Source: Proteles cristata cristata (taxonomy: Eukaryota > Chordata > Mammalia > Carnivora > Hyaenidae). From it: 64,000 bases of DNA. Where the stretch lies: contig JAESUZ010000756.1 in the NCBI GenBank assembly GCA_017311185.1, forward strand, positions 186,001 to 250,000, written 5' to 3'. Made by a program: the position numbers and the translations under genes. The notes under the pieces are model-generated. The model had not been told where the DNA came from. It worked only from the letters and a program-made list of their open reading frames with translations, and ran no database searches. Positions 1-11,614 of this stretch are shown here, in pieces (within the stretch, counting starts at the first letter, position 1; every line of letters begins with the position of its first letter).

Positions 1-1354
1 TCAAATACAGGGAAGAAAGTGTAAGCTGTTTTACTGTTTGTGATTCTATATTTTGTCTCATGAGTTTTGGGAGAAATAAGCCCACTGACCGAATCAAAGG
101 AGGGAAGCGGAGAAATGAGGCTTTAATTAAGCTCTTGCAAGAGCAGACGGGGGCAGTTACATGAGGCAGTTAATTTCCTGTCGTGCAGATCTCTCTTCTG
201 ATTCCTCATTGGCTGAGTACTACAGAGGTTACAGCCTTACCCAGAAGTCGCCCATGTCCAGGCAAGGCCAAAAAGTAGTCTGATTGGAACAAATGTATAT
301 TCTTTGAAGTGACACACAGACTTCAGTTCTTTGGCGCATGCTAATTGCAAAGCCTATGAAAAATAAGCCTGGGAAATGTAGAGGGGAAGAACAAGGGTTT
401 GGGACTCCATTTGGAGGGAGTGTTGGTTCGTAAATATTTCCAATAGGTTGTGAACCTCTGGTTAACTAGACAGCACAGCTTTTATTTGGTATTTCTGAAA
501 ATGAATCATCTCACTTCTCACAGGCTAGAAATGGTTTTTTACAAAAACTTTAAGAGTCAGAAAACAGTTCTTCACAAGTCCACAAATTATATATACTTAC
601 AGGTAGAAAATAATTTCCTACCAATCTTTCTCACTTCTACTTGTAGACAGGTGGCAAAATCAACATTTGTATTTTGGTTGATTATGAAAAAACATGAAAT
701 CTGAGTATGAAATAATGGGCATGGTGAATACTTCCTCTAGATTTAAGATAACAATCTTTTGCTTTACCGTTTCATCCCAGAAATCAGATGATTCACATAA
801 ACGTTACATAAATACTCTGCATTTTGTCAACAAAGAAATATTCTGCAAATATCTGCAGACAGAATCTCTCCCTGTAATTAGCTTCTCATTATGCAACTCA
901 CCCTTCAATCCACCCAAATCGTCCTTTACGCTAATTGCATAATATTTCATTGTTAGCAGAATGTACAATAGTGCTCTAGCCATTTAACAAAAGTTGGATT
1001 CTTAATCCAGATCTTTTGTAAAATTAAGCACATTTCCTGGCACATAGCACTTACAAAGTTTTGGCTGATGTACTGAATATTGTTTTATAATTAAAAGATG
1101 GACAGTTACATTTTAAGTGACCCTTTAAATCAATGTGATATGTTACTCAACAGTACATCTCATATGTATCCCAATACGTCTCTGGATTTCTCATTCTTAT
1201 ATTTAAAACTATAAATAAATGACACCAAAATTACTTGTGAAGCTTAATTAGGTGACTCATCAGAAGTTATCAATTATAAGGGCAGTCTATATTTAAAATA
1301 TTTATGGTCTTTTTTGCAGTTGTTTTCATCTTCCCAAGAGCATTTTTATGATTA
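1..1354. other. Unique AT-rich sequence, no gene seen
   Basis: I see no gene here. The first 440 bases are more GC-balanced and contain two ATTGG (inverted CCAAT) motifs, near 207 and 281. An LTR-like origin is possible but I could not match it to a family. Around 1025-1075 a cctggcacatag phrase resembles the 3' end of an L2 or MIR element. The short reading frames at 450-704 and 694-942 have no recognisable protein features. Confidence 0.4.
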
Positions 1355-1605
1355 GTAATAGTAATACTTAATAATAAACTTTTTTGAGTCTTTCCTATGT
1401 GACCAATAATGTGCTAAACTCTTTACATGATTAATATTACTTCATAAAACATATGTACAAGTAAGATCCTTTTATTATTCCTATTCTATAGATTAGGAAA
1501 ACTGAGGTGTAGAAGGGTTGAATACACCACTAGAAGATACCCAGTTAGCCCATGGGCAAACCAAGATTCAAGGCCAGGTCTTCTTGACATCAAATGTTTT
1601 CAAAA
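1355..1605 (-). repeat. MIR SINE (ancient, mammal-wide)
   Basis: The antisense MIR pattern is readable: ctatgtgaccaataatgtg, then ctctttacatgattaat, then the core tctatagattaggaaaactg, gaggtgtagaagggttgaa and a degenerate end near gggcaaaccaagattcaa. Divergence is high, as expected for a repeat older than the carnivore radiation. No TSD is discernible. Confidence 0.75.
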
Positions 1606-1797
1606 GCAAACTTGAGTTGGAAACAAAACATAAAATAAGATATATACTAAAACGATTGGAAGGTAGAGTCTGAAATTCCGAAGGAGTAACTTGAAGAGTC
1701 TATTGAATCAGTATTAGAAACAAAAACAAAAACTTTCAGTCCTATGCAGTAAGAGTAGTGTTTGAAAATGCAATATCAGGAAACTTCATTTTAAGTG

Positions 1798-2021
1798 TTT
1801 TTTTTTTAATTTTTAATGTTTTATTTATTTCTAGGAGAGAGAGAGAGACAGCGTGAGCAGGGGAGGGAGTCAGAGAGAGAGGGAGTCACAGACTGAAACA
1901 GGCTCCAGGCTCTGAGCTGGCAGTCAGCACAGAGCCCGACATGGGGCTCGAACCCACGAACTGCGAGATCATGACCTAAGTGAAAGTCGGACTCTTAACC
2001 GACTAAGCCACCCAGGCGCCC
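1798..2021 (-). mobile_element. CAN SINE (felid tRNA-Lys SINE)
   Basis: Full-length antisense copy. The T-rich end (complement of the A tail) is at 1798-1830, the (GA)n tract follows, and the tRNA-like head ends in ccacccaggcgcccc at 2008-2022. An 11-bp TSD, cattttaagtg, sits at 1787-1797 and 2022-2032. The complement of the B box (ggggctcgaaccc) is intact. Confidence 0.93.
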
Positions 2022-2032
2022 CATTTTAAGTG

Positions 2033-2707
2033 GTTTTTGACTGCCCAGCATCCCTTCTGTTGGGGAAACACCCCTTTCCAATTCTGTCTGGTGCTGGTGG
2101 GGCTGTCAGTCATAATCTCCCCCCCTCCCCCGCATCATCATCATAGAGATGGATATAAAGTAGCTTATATTTGGTCAAAGAACTCTCTCTTTCCACCAGT
2201 GCACATGTGCGCACGCGCGTGCATACCCTCCCTCCTCTGCCCAGCACAGAGATCCATTAAATGACCAGGTGCCTGATTGATACCAGATAATCAGAGTCCT
2301 CTGGAGTTGGTATTTGCATCCTGGATAAGCAGCTGTTTCTGTGGCTGTTGTTAAACTGAGACTTTGTGAATCTTAAGCAGTTGATGACTCTTCCTTGGCC
2401 CCAAAGAATGACCATCAGTTTAGAGGGAAACAGAGATAAGGCAGAGCCTATGATATTTCACTTCCAGAATTCAAGCCAGAGGTACCCTTGTCTTTCCATG
2501 TGAACCAATAAATGCCTTTGAGCCATTATGAGCCTTTTCCCCCATCACTTGCAGTGGAGTTCTGACTAACAGCAATTTGTTCTCCAGAGTTTCTCCAGAG
2601 TGGGTGTTACAAAGGATAAATTCTAAATGGTAAAGTTAGCTAAGTGTAGGTGTGGCCAGAGTAGAGACAGTTTCTTTACTCAAAAGTTAGACATCCTTTG
2701 ATACATT
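2033..2707. other. Unique sequence between two SINEs
   Basis: No gene or repeat recognised. A C-rich stretch lies at 2119-2140 and a short alternating purine-pyrimidine run (gcacatgtgcgcacgcgcgt) at 2202-2221. Confidence 0.4.
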
Positions 2708-2721
2708 AGAAAATGAGCTAA

Positions 2722-2952
2722 TTATGGGGCGCCTGGGTGGCTCAGTCAGTTAAACCTCCAATTTCGGCTCAGGTCATGATCTCCCCGTTCCCAAGTTCCA
2801 GCCCCGTGTCAGGCTCTGTGCTGGCAGCTAGCCTGGAACCTGCTTCGGATTCTGTATATCCTTCTCTCTCTGCCCCTCCCCCATTCACACACACACACTC
2901 TCTCTCTCTCTCTCAAAAATAAATAAACATTTAAAAAATTAAAAAAAAAAAA
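2722..2952 (+). mobile_element. CAN SINE
   Basis: Sense copy starting ggggcgcctgggtggctcag at 2726, with (CT)n at 2895-2914 and an A-rich tail to 2952. A perfect 14-bp TSD, agaaaatgagctaa, lies at 2708-2721 and 2953-2966. The body has lost several CpGs (gatctccccgttccc), so it is moderately old. Confidence 0.95.
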
Positions 2953-2966
2953 AGAAAATGAGCTAA

Positions 2967-4389
2967 GTAAATGTTTCTCCTAAAACCTGTTCATGTGTTC
3001 TCTGCGTAGAGGTGTTAATTCTATCACTGACCAACTGCATGTTTTTTTAGATTCTTTTAATCTAAAATGGTTAATCTGCTTATTTCCTCTGTGACATTGA
3101 TATTTTTTAATTATCCTACCAAGTTGTTTTTGCATGATGTCCTACAATTTGTATGTGCCCATAGTTAGGATTTATTTGATTGTTTATCTGATATATCCTC
3201 ATGATTAGAGTTTCTGTTTGCACGATTTTTTGGGCAAGATTACAACATAGGTGAAATCATATTTTTTCCAATGCATCACATTAGGAAGCAAATAGTATGT
3301 TTGCCCTATTACTGTGAAGTTTGATCTCTGGGTTTTCTCCCATGAAAAGATGCCTTTCTACACTTTGCAATTAGTAATGTTTGGGACAATAATTAAAGAC
3401 TTCAAGAATATCTTGTTAAACAAAAACATTTTACTCCATGGTTTTAGCATCCATTGATAGATAATTCTTGCCTTAATCAATTATTACACTGATAGTTCCA
3501 AAAGAATGATTTCCTAATTCTAGAATTCCTTTTAGATTTATTAGCTGGTATTCTTCTGTAAGAAGACTGTTTCTTCTCTCCACACCATTAAAAAATTAGG
3601 AACTCAAATCATTTTTAAAATTTAATATCTTATAATACAATCTTTTTTTATTTTTTATATAATACAATCTTTTGATTAATTTTTTTAATTAGACTCCATC
3701 CGTATTTTACCAATAATAACTTCTGAATCTTTTGCCTATCGGTTTTAATGAGTTTTCTTAGTTTGTGTCCAAAAAAATGTTCTATCCTCTTCCCATACTT
3801 CCCTTGCTCCAATTTACAAGGATATGTTTATTGCTACTGGAGTTTTCACTGCCTCTAGACTGTGCGTGCGTGTGTGTGTGTGTTTGTGTGTACACGCACA
3901 CGTACGCACAAATATATGTAAGTATATATATATATAAGTATATATCTATGTTTATCTATATAGAGAATGAGAGTTTATATAGATATTTTGAGTTCTAATT
4001 CAACATATAAGATCTTCCTCCCCACAGTCAATTTCATATTTGTATCTTATTCAACAACGTCAACATACTCACTCATTGGCTCTATTTTACAACACAAAAA
4101 AATAGTTTCAGAATTGCTCCACTGATATCACTTGCCATAACAAACAAATCAAGTAAAATTCAGAATTTCTTGGCAGTTAATTGTTTCATTAAAATATATC
4201 CCACTTAGGGTACAGAGGGTTATATTAAAAAGTTACTTGATTTAATTTGATTCTGTATGATTATATTATTAATTTGATATAGATATACTTTCTTTGTTTC
4301 CTAATTTTATCTTATTTTACTTTTTCTTCTGGCCTTATGGATTTGTTGTTGTTGTTGTTTTTGACCATAAAAGTACTAATGTTATTCAA
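2967..4389. other. Unique AT-rich sequence with a TG/CA tract
   Basis: No gene seen. A short local duplication of tataatacaatctttt occurs at 3631-3646 and 3658-3673. The simple tract at 3861-3960 is listed separately. Confidence 0.4.
3861..3960. repeat. (TG)n to (CA)n inverted simple repeat, then (TA)n
   Basis: A TGCG/TG tract at 3861-3891 turns directly into an ACACGCACACG tract at 3892-3909, so the two halves can pair. A (TA)n run follows at about 3920-3950. Alternating purine-pyrimidine DNA of this type is known to favour Z-form. Confidence 0.8.
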
Positions 4390-5330
4390 AAGTAAAGATG
4401 ATATAAAAAGATATACTCAAAGAAATCTCTCTTCCTGGTGTCTTTTTGTGTCCCACTACCCTTTGTTGTAACTGATGCCACTCATTTTGGATATATCCTT
4501 CCTTCCTGGGTTTCTTTGCATACAAAAAGCAAATACATACATGTCCCCCTCCTCTCCTTTTTATACAATTTTATGTAAAACATACAAAACAGATGCATTA
4601 TATATGCATACAAAATATATACAAGAATATATTTTATATAAAATATACTCTTCCATCTTGATTTTTTCACTTAACAATGTATTTGAAAAATCACTCCACA
4701 TAAGTTTATAAGCATCTTTCTAATTATTTCATTTTCACTTGCAGAGGGCTCCATGGTGTCGACATACATCCTTTTCTCCTACTTATAAACAATGAGACTG
4801 TTTCCACTATTTTGCCATGAGACATTCTGTCAGAGTGAATAATCTTGTTCATAGGTTTTGGTATTGTTGAGATATATCTTTAGCACAAATCTCTAGAAAT
4901 AAGATTGCTGCAACACAAGGTAAATTAATATGCTGTTTTGTGGGTTATTGTCAAATTCTGCTCTGTATAGATTTTACCTTGAACACCTACCAGTAACGTA
5001 TGATAGAACCTGTTTTCCAGAGTCATGCAAACAGTACGTAAAAACAGTTTTGAATTTTTGAAAATATAAAATCATGACAAATGGTGCCTGTTTATTTTTT
5101 TAATTTGCATTTCTCTTACTAAGCACGAAGTTGAACATCTTTTCATATGTTTGTGGACCATTTATATCTGTGTATGTGTGTGTGTGTGTATGTGTGTGTG
5201 TTCGTGTGAGAAAGAGAGAGAACTATTTGTGTACTTGGTCCATTTTCTGTATCTGGTATTGATACACTTTCCTCATATTTTAAGTTATTTATGTATCAGG
5301 GACATAGAGCTTTATAATATACACTGCTGA
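4390..5330 (-). repeat. Ancient LINE-1 fragment (L1M-type), ORF2 3' region
   Basis: A decayed antisense L1. The phrases cttaacaatgtatttgaaaa, gagactgtttccactatttt, ctctagaaataagattgctg and atttgcatttctcttacta follow the order of the 3' ORF2 region of old mammalian L1s. The related young element in this window (11379-18276) shows the same order. It is interrupted by (TG)n at 5171-5206. No ORF survives. Confidence 0.6.
5171..5206 (+). repeat. (TG)n microsatellite
   Basis: Interrupted TG dinucleotide tract inside the old L1 fragment. Confidence 0.85.
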
Positions 5331-6657
5331 TTAGTTCTTGCAGTTTGTTCTCTGTCTTGACTTGGCTTGTGCTGTTTTTTTTTTGCTTGTTTGGTTGGGT
5401 TTTGTTTGTTTGTTTGTTTTGCCATGTACTATTTATTGCCATGTATCTTTAACTTCAGTCTGGCCTTCAAATTCTTTCCAGATGACTCCCCAAGGGGAGG
5501 AAAATATATACATATATAACTGTTTATATATATAACTGTGACTAGAAGATACATGTGATCAAGGCATTTTGATATTTTATTTTTCCTTGCTTGTTATTTT
5601 ACGCAGTTTTCACCTATAATGTTCAGTTGCTGTAACCGAGATTTCATTCAGTGTGTCTAGAATGCTTTCCGCACGGTGGAAGAGTGTTTTTGAATTCTGT
5701 GGAGAGAACACATAACATGAGTACGTGGCCATAGAGAACTAAAACAATTTCCATTGATTACTTAAGTTAATTAACTTAAGTAGATAAATATTTCATGAAA
5801 ATTATTAAATTTTTCTTTGAATGTTTGTAGCAAACACAGATGTGTTTCACTATCACATCACTTATTTTTTATTAAAAAAGTACTTTAAGAGTATGATTGA
5901 TTGAGTGCCTAAAAACTATGCAATGCATTGGATATTTGCACCTCAAAGTATGGAGGTATGAAGACAACATTCATTGCTGTCAGAACAAGTGGTTTTCACT
6001 CAGTAATTAAAGGATGGATATAATGAAACTAGTTTCCTTTCCTCGCTCATTCTCTTAACAGTTTTCAATGTATTTTATTGCTTTATCTAAGTAATTTAGT
6101 GAATTCTTTTTGCTCTTTTCTGATTTGTCAATTAATTATAGAAACACAAATAAATGCCGTAAAAACCTACTTAATATGCTAGGACTTTGTACTTACATTT
6201 TTAAATTCCATGTTAAACACTTATATCTGCGAGAATATCAGCATGAGTAGAAAAGTTGAACAGAACTGATCCTGGAAGAATCGATGAACTTAGAAAAACT
6301 ACTTTGAACATTCTTTTTAAATGCACATATTTATATTTGATTCCAAATGTAACCACTGTTATTACAGACATTTGGAAAAAAAGCAAAGGATGAAAATAAA
6401 ATACCCCAAGTTCCAACATAATTAAACACAGAGGGCATTTTCATTTTGCTATGACTTCCTATCTATTAGTCCATATGTAACTAGAAATTTTTTATGCACA
6501 TATTAATTTTTTTACACATGTGTATCTTCCTTTATAATACTCTGTAATATTTTATTTTGCTAGATGTAAAATAACACGCATAACATTTCTGTATTTTTTC
6601 CATATTTTAAATTGAATTTACTTTTTAATTAAATGCGATCTTTTTATTTAAATCTTT
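5331..6657. other. Unique AT-rich sequence with a 24-bp palindrome
   Basis: No gene recognised. There is a T-rich run with (TTTG)n at 5374-5420, and a perfect palindrome centred between 5770 and 5771 (5759-5782). The 68-codon minus-strand frame at 6213-6419 has no recognisable features. Confidence 0.4.
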
Positions 6658-6671
6658 AAATATTTGTAGGA

Positions 6672-6902
6672 GGGGCACCTTGGGTGGCTCAGACGGCTGG
6701 GCGTCCGACTTCAGCTCAGGTCATACTCTCGCCATCTGTGAGTTGGAGCCCAATGTCAGACTCTGTGCTGACAGCTCAGAGCTTGGAGTCTGCATCAGAA
6801 TCTGTGTCTCCCTCTCTCTCTGCCCCTCCCCAACTCACACTCTGTCTCTTTCTGTCTCTCAAAAATGAATAAACATTAAACATTTTTTAAATATTAAAAA
6901 AT
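6672..6902 (+). mobile_element. CAN SINE
   Basis: Sense copy with head ggggcaccttgggtggctca (one extra T), (CT) tracts at 6810-6860 and an A-rich tail. A perfect 14-bp TSD, aaatatttgtagga, lies at 6658-6671 and 6903-6916. Two overlapping reading frames inside it are SINE-derived and not genes. Confidence 0.95.
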
Positions 6903-6916
6903 AAATATTTGTAGGA

Positions 6917-7725
6917 ATAGCTATAGAAGAGAGGAAAGTACAATTAAAATAGTAAATAGCAGATAAATTGATCAGGAAAATTAATCACCATATTTTATGT
7001 GTTTAGACTTGTGGTATTATTATTAAGAGTAAAAAATGTAGACCTGAAAGGTTGGCATATTTACATATTCATCTTCAGTAGTTAATGGTAACGCTTATTT
7101 TTATAGAATGCATATATTTAAGTGTAGGCTCTCATATCTCAATCATGTTTATTTAGTTCACATACTTACTAATTCCTTTGTCATTGCTTGGTCTAGTCTA
7201 GGATGAGTAAAGAAGAAAAATCGATATTTTATCTTAGTAGACAGTAAAAATTTAGAACTTTTTTACAGCACATATAAATTGTTTAACTTAAAGACTTACT
7301 ATAGGAATTGAAGAGATTACTTTTTATTCATGAAGAGTGATTACTCTGTATATTGATAAATTGATAAGTACTCAGGGCATTTGGAAGGACTGGCCAGTGC
7401 AGAAAGCATCAGCAAATATCACTAAAACAGAACAAACCAACATGGTAGTGAAAGGAAATGAAGTTGTAAACCCCTGGTTGGTACTACTAGAGCCCTTTTG
7501 AAACTGTTGACAATTTATTCCTTCTGAAAACTCTTCCTGATTGGGCTGCAGAAGCAGAGCATTTTTCTGCTTCCTACCTTTTTTTCTTACTTACTTTCCT
7601 CTTTCAGCTCTTTTCAGTTGTACTGCTGTATCGATGTCTCCTCCAAACATGTTTTTAGCCATCATTTTTCTCTGGGTTGTTGTTTTCTCAAAGAATAATT
7701 ATGGCACTTCTTTAGCGGGAATACA
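6917..7725. other. Unique AT-rich sequence
   Basis: No gene or recognisable repeat. The 65-codon frame at 7541-7738 is hydrophobic only because the DNA is T-rich. Confidence 0.4.
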
Positions 7726-7748
7726 AAGACTCTTGTAAAAGAATCTCA

Positions 7749-7949
7749 CTTTTTTTTTCTTATAGTTTATTTATTTTGAGAAGGGGTGGGGAGGGGCAGA
7801 GAGAGAAGAGGGAGAGAGAGAATCCCAAGCAGGCTCTGCACTGTCAGCATGGAGCCCTATGCAGGGCTCAAACTTACCACCTGTGAGATCATGACCTGAG
7901 CCAAGACCAAGAGTCGGAGGCTTAACCCACTGAGCCCCCCGGGCGCCCC
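7749..7949 (-). mobile_element. CAN SINE
   Basis: Antisense copy ending ccgggcgcccc near 7949. A decayed TSD flanks it: ttgtaaaagaatctc at about 7733-7747 and ctgtaaactaatctc at about 7949-7963. The mismatches mark an older insertion. Confidence 0.9.
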
Positions 7950-7964
7950 TGTAAACTAATCTCT

Positions 7965-8316
7965 TAATACCATATTAAAACTTCAGAAGATATTTTATTT
8001 ACTCCCTGTCTTTGCATTCATCAGGCTCCAGTGAGATTTCCTTTGTCATGCTTTGCTCACATTTCTTGTTCATGTCAGTTTCAGCTGTCATAATCCAGAT
8101 CCTTATCACCTGACTCTTGGATAATTATAGTGATGTTCTTCTAATTTCTTCTTCACCCATCACTGTCTATTCTGTTGCCAGATGAGTTTCCCTAAAATAC
8201 ATTTTCCATAGTAACTTTCCTGTTTATAGCCCTCAAAGGCTCCATATTACTTGTTGGGTAATGTCTACTCCTGGCCCTGGAGGCTTTCTGCTCTTGCTTT
8301 CAATTTAACTTTCTGG

Positions 8317-8384
<68 letters not shown>

Positions 8385-9187
8385 GGATTTTTCTTTCCCT
8401 GATTTTTTTTTTTTTCTGTACTATCTCCCATCTCTGCTGTGTTTGGGTCTGCTACTTGCTGCCTGGAATGCCTTTTCCATGTCCCTTTCCACCTTTACAT
8501 ATTTAAATACAGGAAAAGTCTCAGTATGGTGGAAAGTCTTCTTTATGAACTTGTAACATTTGTAAATATGTGTTTACATGCATCATCAATCATATATGGC
8601 ATCAGAATATCAAATTCAGTCCGTAATTGTTTACATACTTGGTATCGTGGGCAATAAAAATAGTAAATGCATCCATAATCTTGGGAAATGTACAGTTTAG
8701 ATCTCTGCTGTTCAGTAGGGAGTGGTCAGTTGTCACCTGATGCTATTAAGCCCTTGAAAAAGTGACTGGTGTGAAGGAGGGATCAAGTTTTGAATTTTAT
8801 TTAATTTGAATTACTTTCCATTTTAATTTAAAATCAGAAGCAGTGTGAAAGGCTTTTCTGTTAAACATAAATGTATTATTTTGGTAGAAGTACCTTGTAT
8901 TTAATCGTGGCGTCACATAGATATCATGGCTGCATTGCAGGGTGTGTGGAGGGGGAGAGCGCTGGGTATGTTCAAAGTATTACAAATAAACGCATCATCC
9001 AGTCAGTATTAATGGAATGACTCAGTTCCAGTGATGTTTTCTATGCAGTGATGTAACATCGTAATGTGTTTATTTGAATTCTTAACACAGCACAAGTTAT
9101 GTGATATTGATTTTGCTGTAATTAGTAATATAATGGGAATACACTACCAATTTAATTATAATATAATTAAATTATTTTTCTACTTAA
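7965..9187. other. Unique sequence around a (TTTC)n tract
   Basis: No gene supported. The 101-codon frame at 8251-8556 is mostly the translated microsatellite (Phe-Leu-Ser repeats). Confidence 0.4.
8319..8384 (+). repeat. (TTTC)n microsatellite
   Basis: About 16 uninterrupted TTTC units. The sequence on both sides is near-identical (tttctggat before and after). Confidence 0.95.
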
Positions 9188-9203
9188 TATGGACATATTT
9201 TTA

Positions 9204-9410
9204 ATTTTTTAATGTTTATTTATATTTGATAGAGAGACAGAGTGTGAGTGCAGGACAGGCAGAGAGAGAAAGAGACACAGAATCCTAAGCAGGCTACAGG
9301 CTCTGAGCTGTCAGCACAGACCTTGACAGGAGGCTTGAACTCGTGAACCACGATAACATGACCTGAGCCGAAATCAGACTCTTCACCAACTGAGCCACCA
9401 AGCAACCCAT
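9204..9410 (-). mobile_element. CAN SINE
   Basis: Antisense copy with a degraded head (ccaccaagcaaccca). The flanking 16-bp TSD has one mismatch: tatggacatattttta at 9188-9203 and tatgaccatattttta at 9411-9426. Confidence 0.9.
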
Positions 9411-9426
9411 TATGACCATATTTTTA

Positions 9427-9500
9427 AAATTTAAATGAAGGTATATTACTGATATAGAATCAAGACTGGCAGAAGCTAGCACTCTGTCTGGAACAACGAG

Positions 9501-9532
<32 letters not shown>

Positions 9533-10979
9533 GAAAAGCTACAGGGAAGTATGTCCACACCTCCCAATGAATGGCAATTACAGTTTGCCCCAGCAGAACA
9601 AGAGGAGATGCTGTTCACTGTGTTAAAAGAGTTTTAAAGATAAAAAAGTGGACAGTATGAAGAGATATTTTCAGCATATGTATAGTGAATTTGATAATAA
9701 TTCTCCTCTCAACAGGAAGAAGCTGAAAAAGAACCAGTAAAATTAGTCACCCAAAACCAGAATTGATATTCCAATCCCAACACCAAAATACTGAAAGTTT
9801 AACAGGATCTGAGCTTGTTAACTGTGGCCTGTTCAAGAAGCCATGAAAGAGCTTGTATTTTTTCTATAAAAGAAAAAAAAAAGCAGTTTTGAATGGAAAT
9901 ATATAAAAGGAGTTATTATTTCAGATGTATAGATTTCATTAAAAAATTTTGAGAAAAAGCTTAAAAAGATATTCTATGAACAATGAATCATCCACAGGTA
10001 AGCCAGCAAACAACTCTAATACAAGAGGTATCTAACAGCATCAGTGATCAACTGGAGCTAAACTGGATGTCTTTTTCTTTCCCTTTAGTTGAACGTTTTA
10101 GAAGGGACACCGTGGGCATCTTTTGTCTAAAGACTTCAAAGACGGGAAGTCTTGGGAGCTGTGTTGATTCACAGCTGCACGGAATAGATATTTTTGAATC
10201 ATCTACATTTCCAAAGAAGAATTTAAGCTATACATGAAACAATTAATTTCTATTATGATGACAGCACTCCAATATATTGGAATTTTACAAGATATTTTGT
10301 TTCCTTATAATTCAATTCCATTCTACGATTCTATAAATTGTCTCACGAACACACCTGCTCAGGGTATGTGGGGGTATAGACTATGAGTCGCGGCTAGTTT
10401 GGGAAACTGTTGAAGAAATACAAGATGAGGAAATCTAACCATCTTGAGTTCTTTGCCAATGGAGGTGAGTTGAGTTACAGAGGAGTCTTAAAAAGATTTA
10501 TTGTCCTGTTAATTCCAATTTAAGATTTTTTTGAAACTAAGAAATGCCTGCCAAATATTTAATAATTAAAGATAAAAAAATGATGGTATGGCTTATATTC
10601 TTTCACTGATATTACACTATAAGTGAATAATATATATTTGAGGCTCCAGGAAGAAAAGCTCTTTTGTGACCAGAGACATGTACAATAACATATCAAAATT
10701 AAAACCGTACATTATACAAAACAGTAATAAAATTTACACTTTATGAACTAGTGCCAAAACATTTGACTTTTAATTGACAACGTTATATAAATTGACTACA
10801 AAAACTAGGAGAAAAATTTGAAGAATGTTTTTTGATATTAACTTAGAATTGATTTTTGATTTATGCAATAGTCCTTGAATTTAATGTTAACAATACTGAG
10901 TTGACATAAGAGTTAGTGAATGTGCTTAATGAATAGGCTTTGCTTCAAAGTCAAATGAATTTATTTATTTTAATACTAA
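9427..10979. other. Unique AT-rich sequence
   Basis: No gene supported. A (GA)n tract lies at 9500-9530. The 84-codon frame at 9983-10237 starts at an ATG but has no recognisable motif. Confidence 0.4.
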
Positions 10980-10982
10980 AAA

Positions 10983-10985
10983 TAT

Positions 10986-11028
<43 letters not shown>

Positions 11029-11030
11029 TT
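10983..11030 (+). repeat. (ATTT)n, expanded SINE tail
   Basis: About 12 uninterrupted ATTT units forming the (complemented) A-rich tail of the SINE that follows. This is a usual route by which microsatellites arise. Confidence 0.93.
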
Positions 11031-11231
11031 CTGAGAGAGAGAGAGAGAGCAAAGAAAGAGAGAGAGCAAAGAAAGAGAGAGAGCAAAGAAAGAGAGTGAG
11101 AGAATCCCGAGCAGCCTCTGTGCAATCAGTGCAGAGCCCCAGGCAGGGCTCAATCTCACAAATCCTGAGATGGTGACTTGAACTAAAATCAAGATTTGGA
11201 CACCTAACTGACTGAGCCACCCAGACACCCG
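11031..11231 (-). mobile_element. CAN SINE with internal 17-bp tandem repeat
   Basis: Antisense copy with the head ending gccacccagacacccg at 11216-11231. In the (GA)n region a 17-bp unit containing gcaaagaaagagaga is repeated three times (unit landmarks at 11049, 11066 and 11083). TSDs are not clear because the tail is an expanded (ATTT)n. Confidence 0.9.
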
Positions 11232-11363
11232 TAAACCAATTTTTTTTTTTTTAAAGATGAACTGGTTTTGTTAAAGTGGATGTGAATATTAAAGGAAACT
11301 AAGTTTTTTGGTTCTCGATCCAATTATTGGAAGACTTACATGTATTTAGAACAACTTAAGTAA

Positions 11364-11378
11364 GTGACTCTACTTTTC
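11364..11378 (+). repeat. L1 target-site duplication, copy 1
   Basis: gtgactctacttttc. It is identical to 18277-18291 and immediately precedes the T-run that is the complement of the L1 A tail. Confidence 0.97.
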
Positions 11379-11426
11379 TTTTTTTTTTTTTTTATTTTAT
11401 TTATTTATTTTTTTTTTTGCAAATAG

Positions 11427-11432
11427 TTTATT
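11427..11432 (-). terminator. L1 polyadenylation signal
   Basis: AATAAA on the minus strand, about 10 nt upstream of the A tail, in the usual position for L1. Confidence 0.85.
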
Positions 11433-11491
11433 GTCAAATTAGTTTCCACATAACACCCAGTGCTCATCCCCACAAGTGCCCTCCTCCATGC

Positions 11492-11512
11492 CCACCCCTC
11501 CTCCCCCCCACA
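11492..11512 (-). promoter_or_regulatory. G-rich, G-quadruplex-like tract in the L1 3' UTR
   Basis: The minus strand carries successive runs of 8, 2, 4 and 3 G separated by single bases. A near copy occurs in the second L1 at about 42828-42848. G-quadruplex tracts at this place are a known feature of mammalian L1 3' UTRs; folding here is inferred. Confidence 0.6.
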
Positions 11513-11614
11513 TCCACCAGTCCTCAGTTTTTGTCAGCATTCAAGAGTCTCTCATGGTTTGCCTCTCCCCTTTCCCCCACCATTTCCGCCCTTCTTCTCC
11601 CCCTTGGTCCTCTG

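Larger units (their letters stand above)
11379..11614 (-). other. L1 3' UTR and A tail
   Basis: On the L1 sense strand it begins after the ORF2 stop (TAA at 11617-11615). A purine-rich, G-rich stretch follows, including four G-runs across 11492-11512 (potential G-quadruplex, a known feature of mammalian L1 3' UTRs). An AATAAA signal is at 11432-11427 and an A-rich tail with (TAAA) interruptions at 11418-11379. Confidence 0.9.

Noticed and set aside
1..440. Possible ERV LTR
   Set aside because: CCAAT-like motifs and composition are suggestive, but I found no TG...CA ends, polyadenylation signal in place, primer-binding site or second LTR.
8251..8556. 101-codon frame with Phe-Leu-Ser repeats
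   Set aside because: It is the translation of a (TTTC)n microsatellite.
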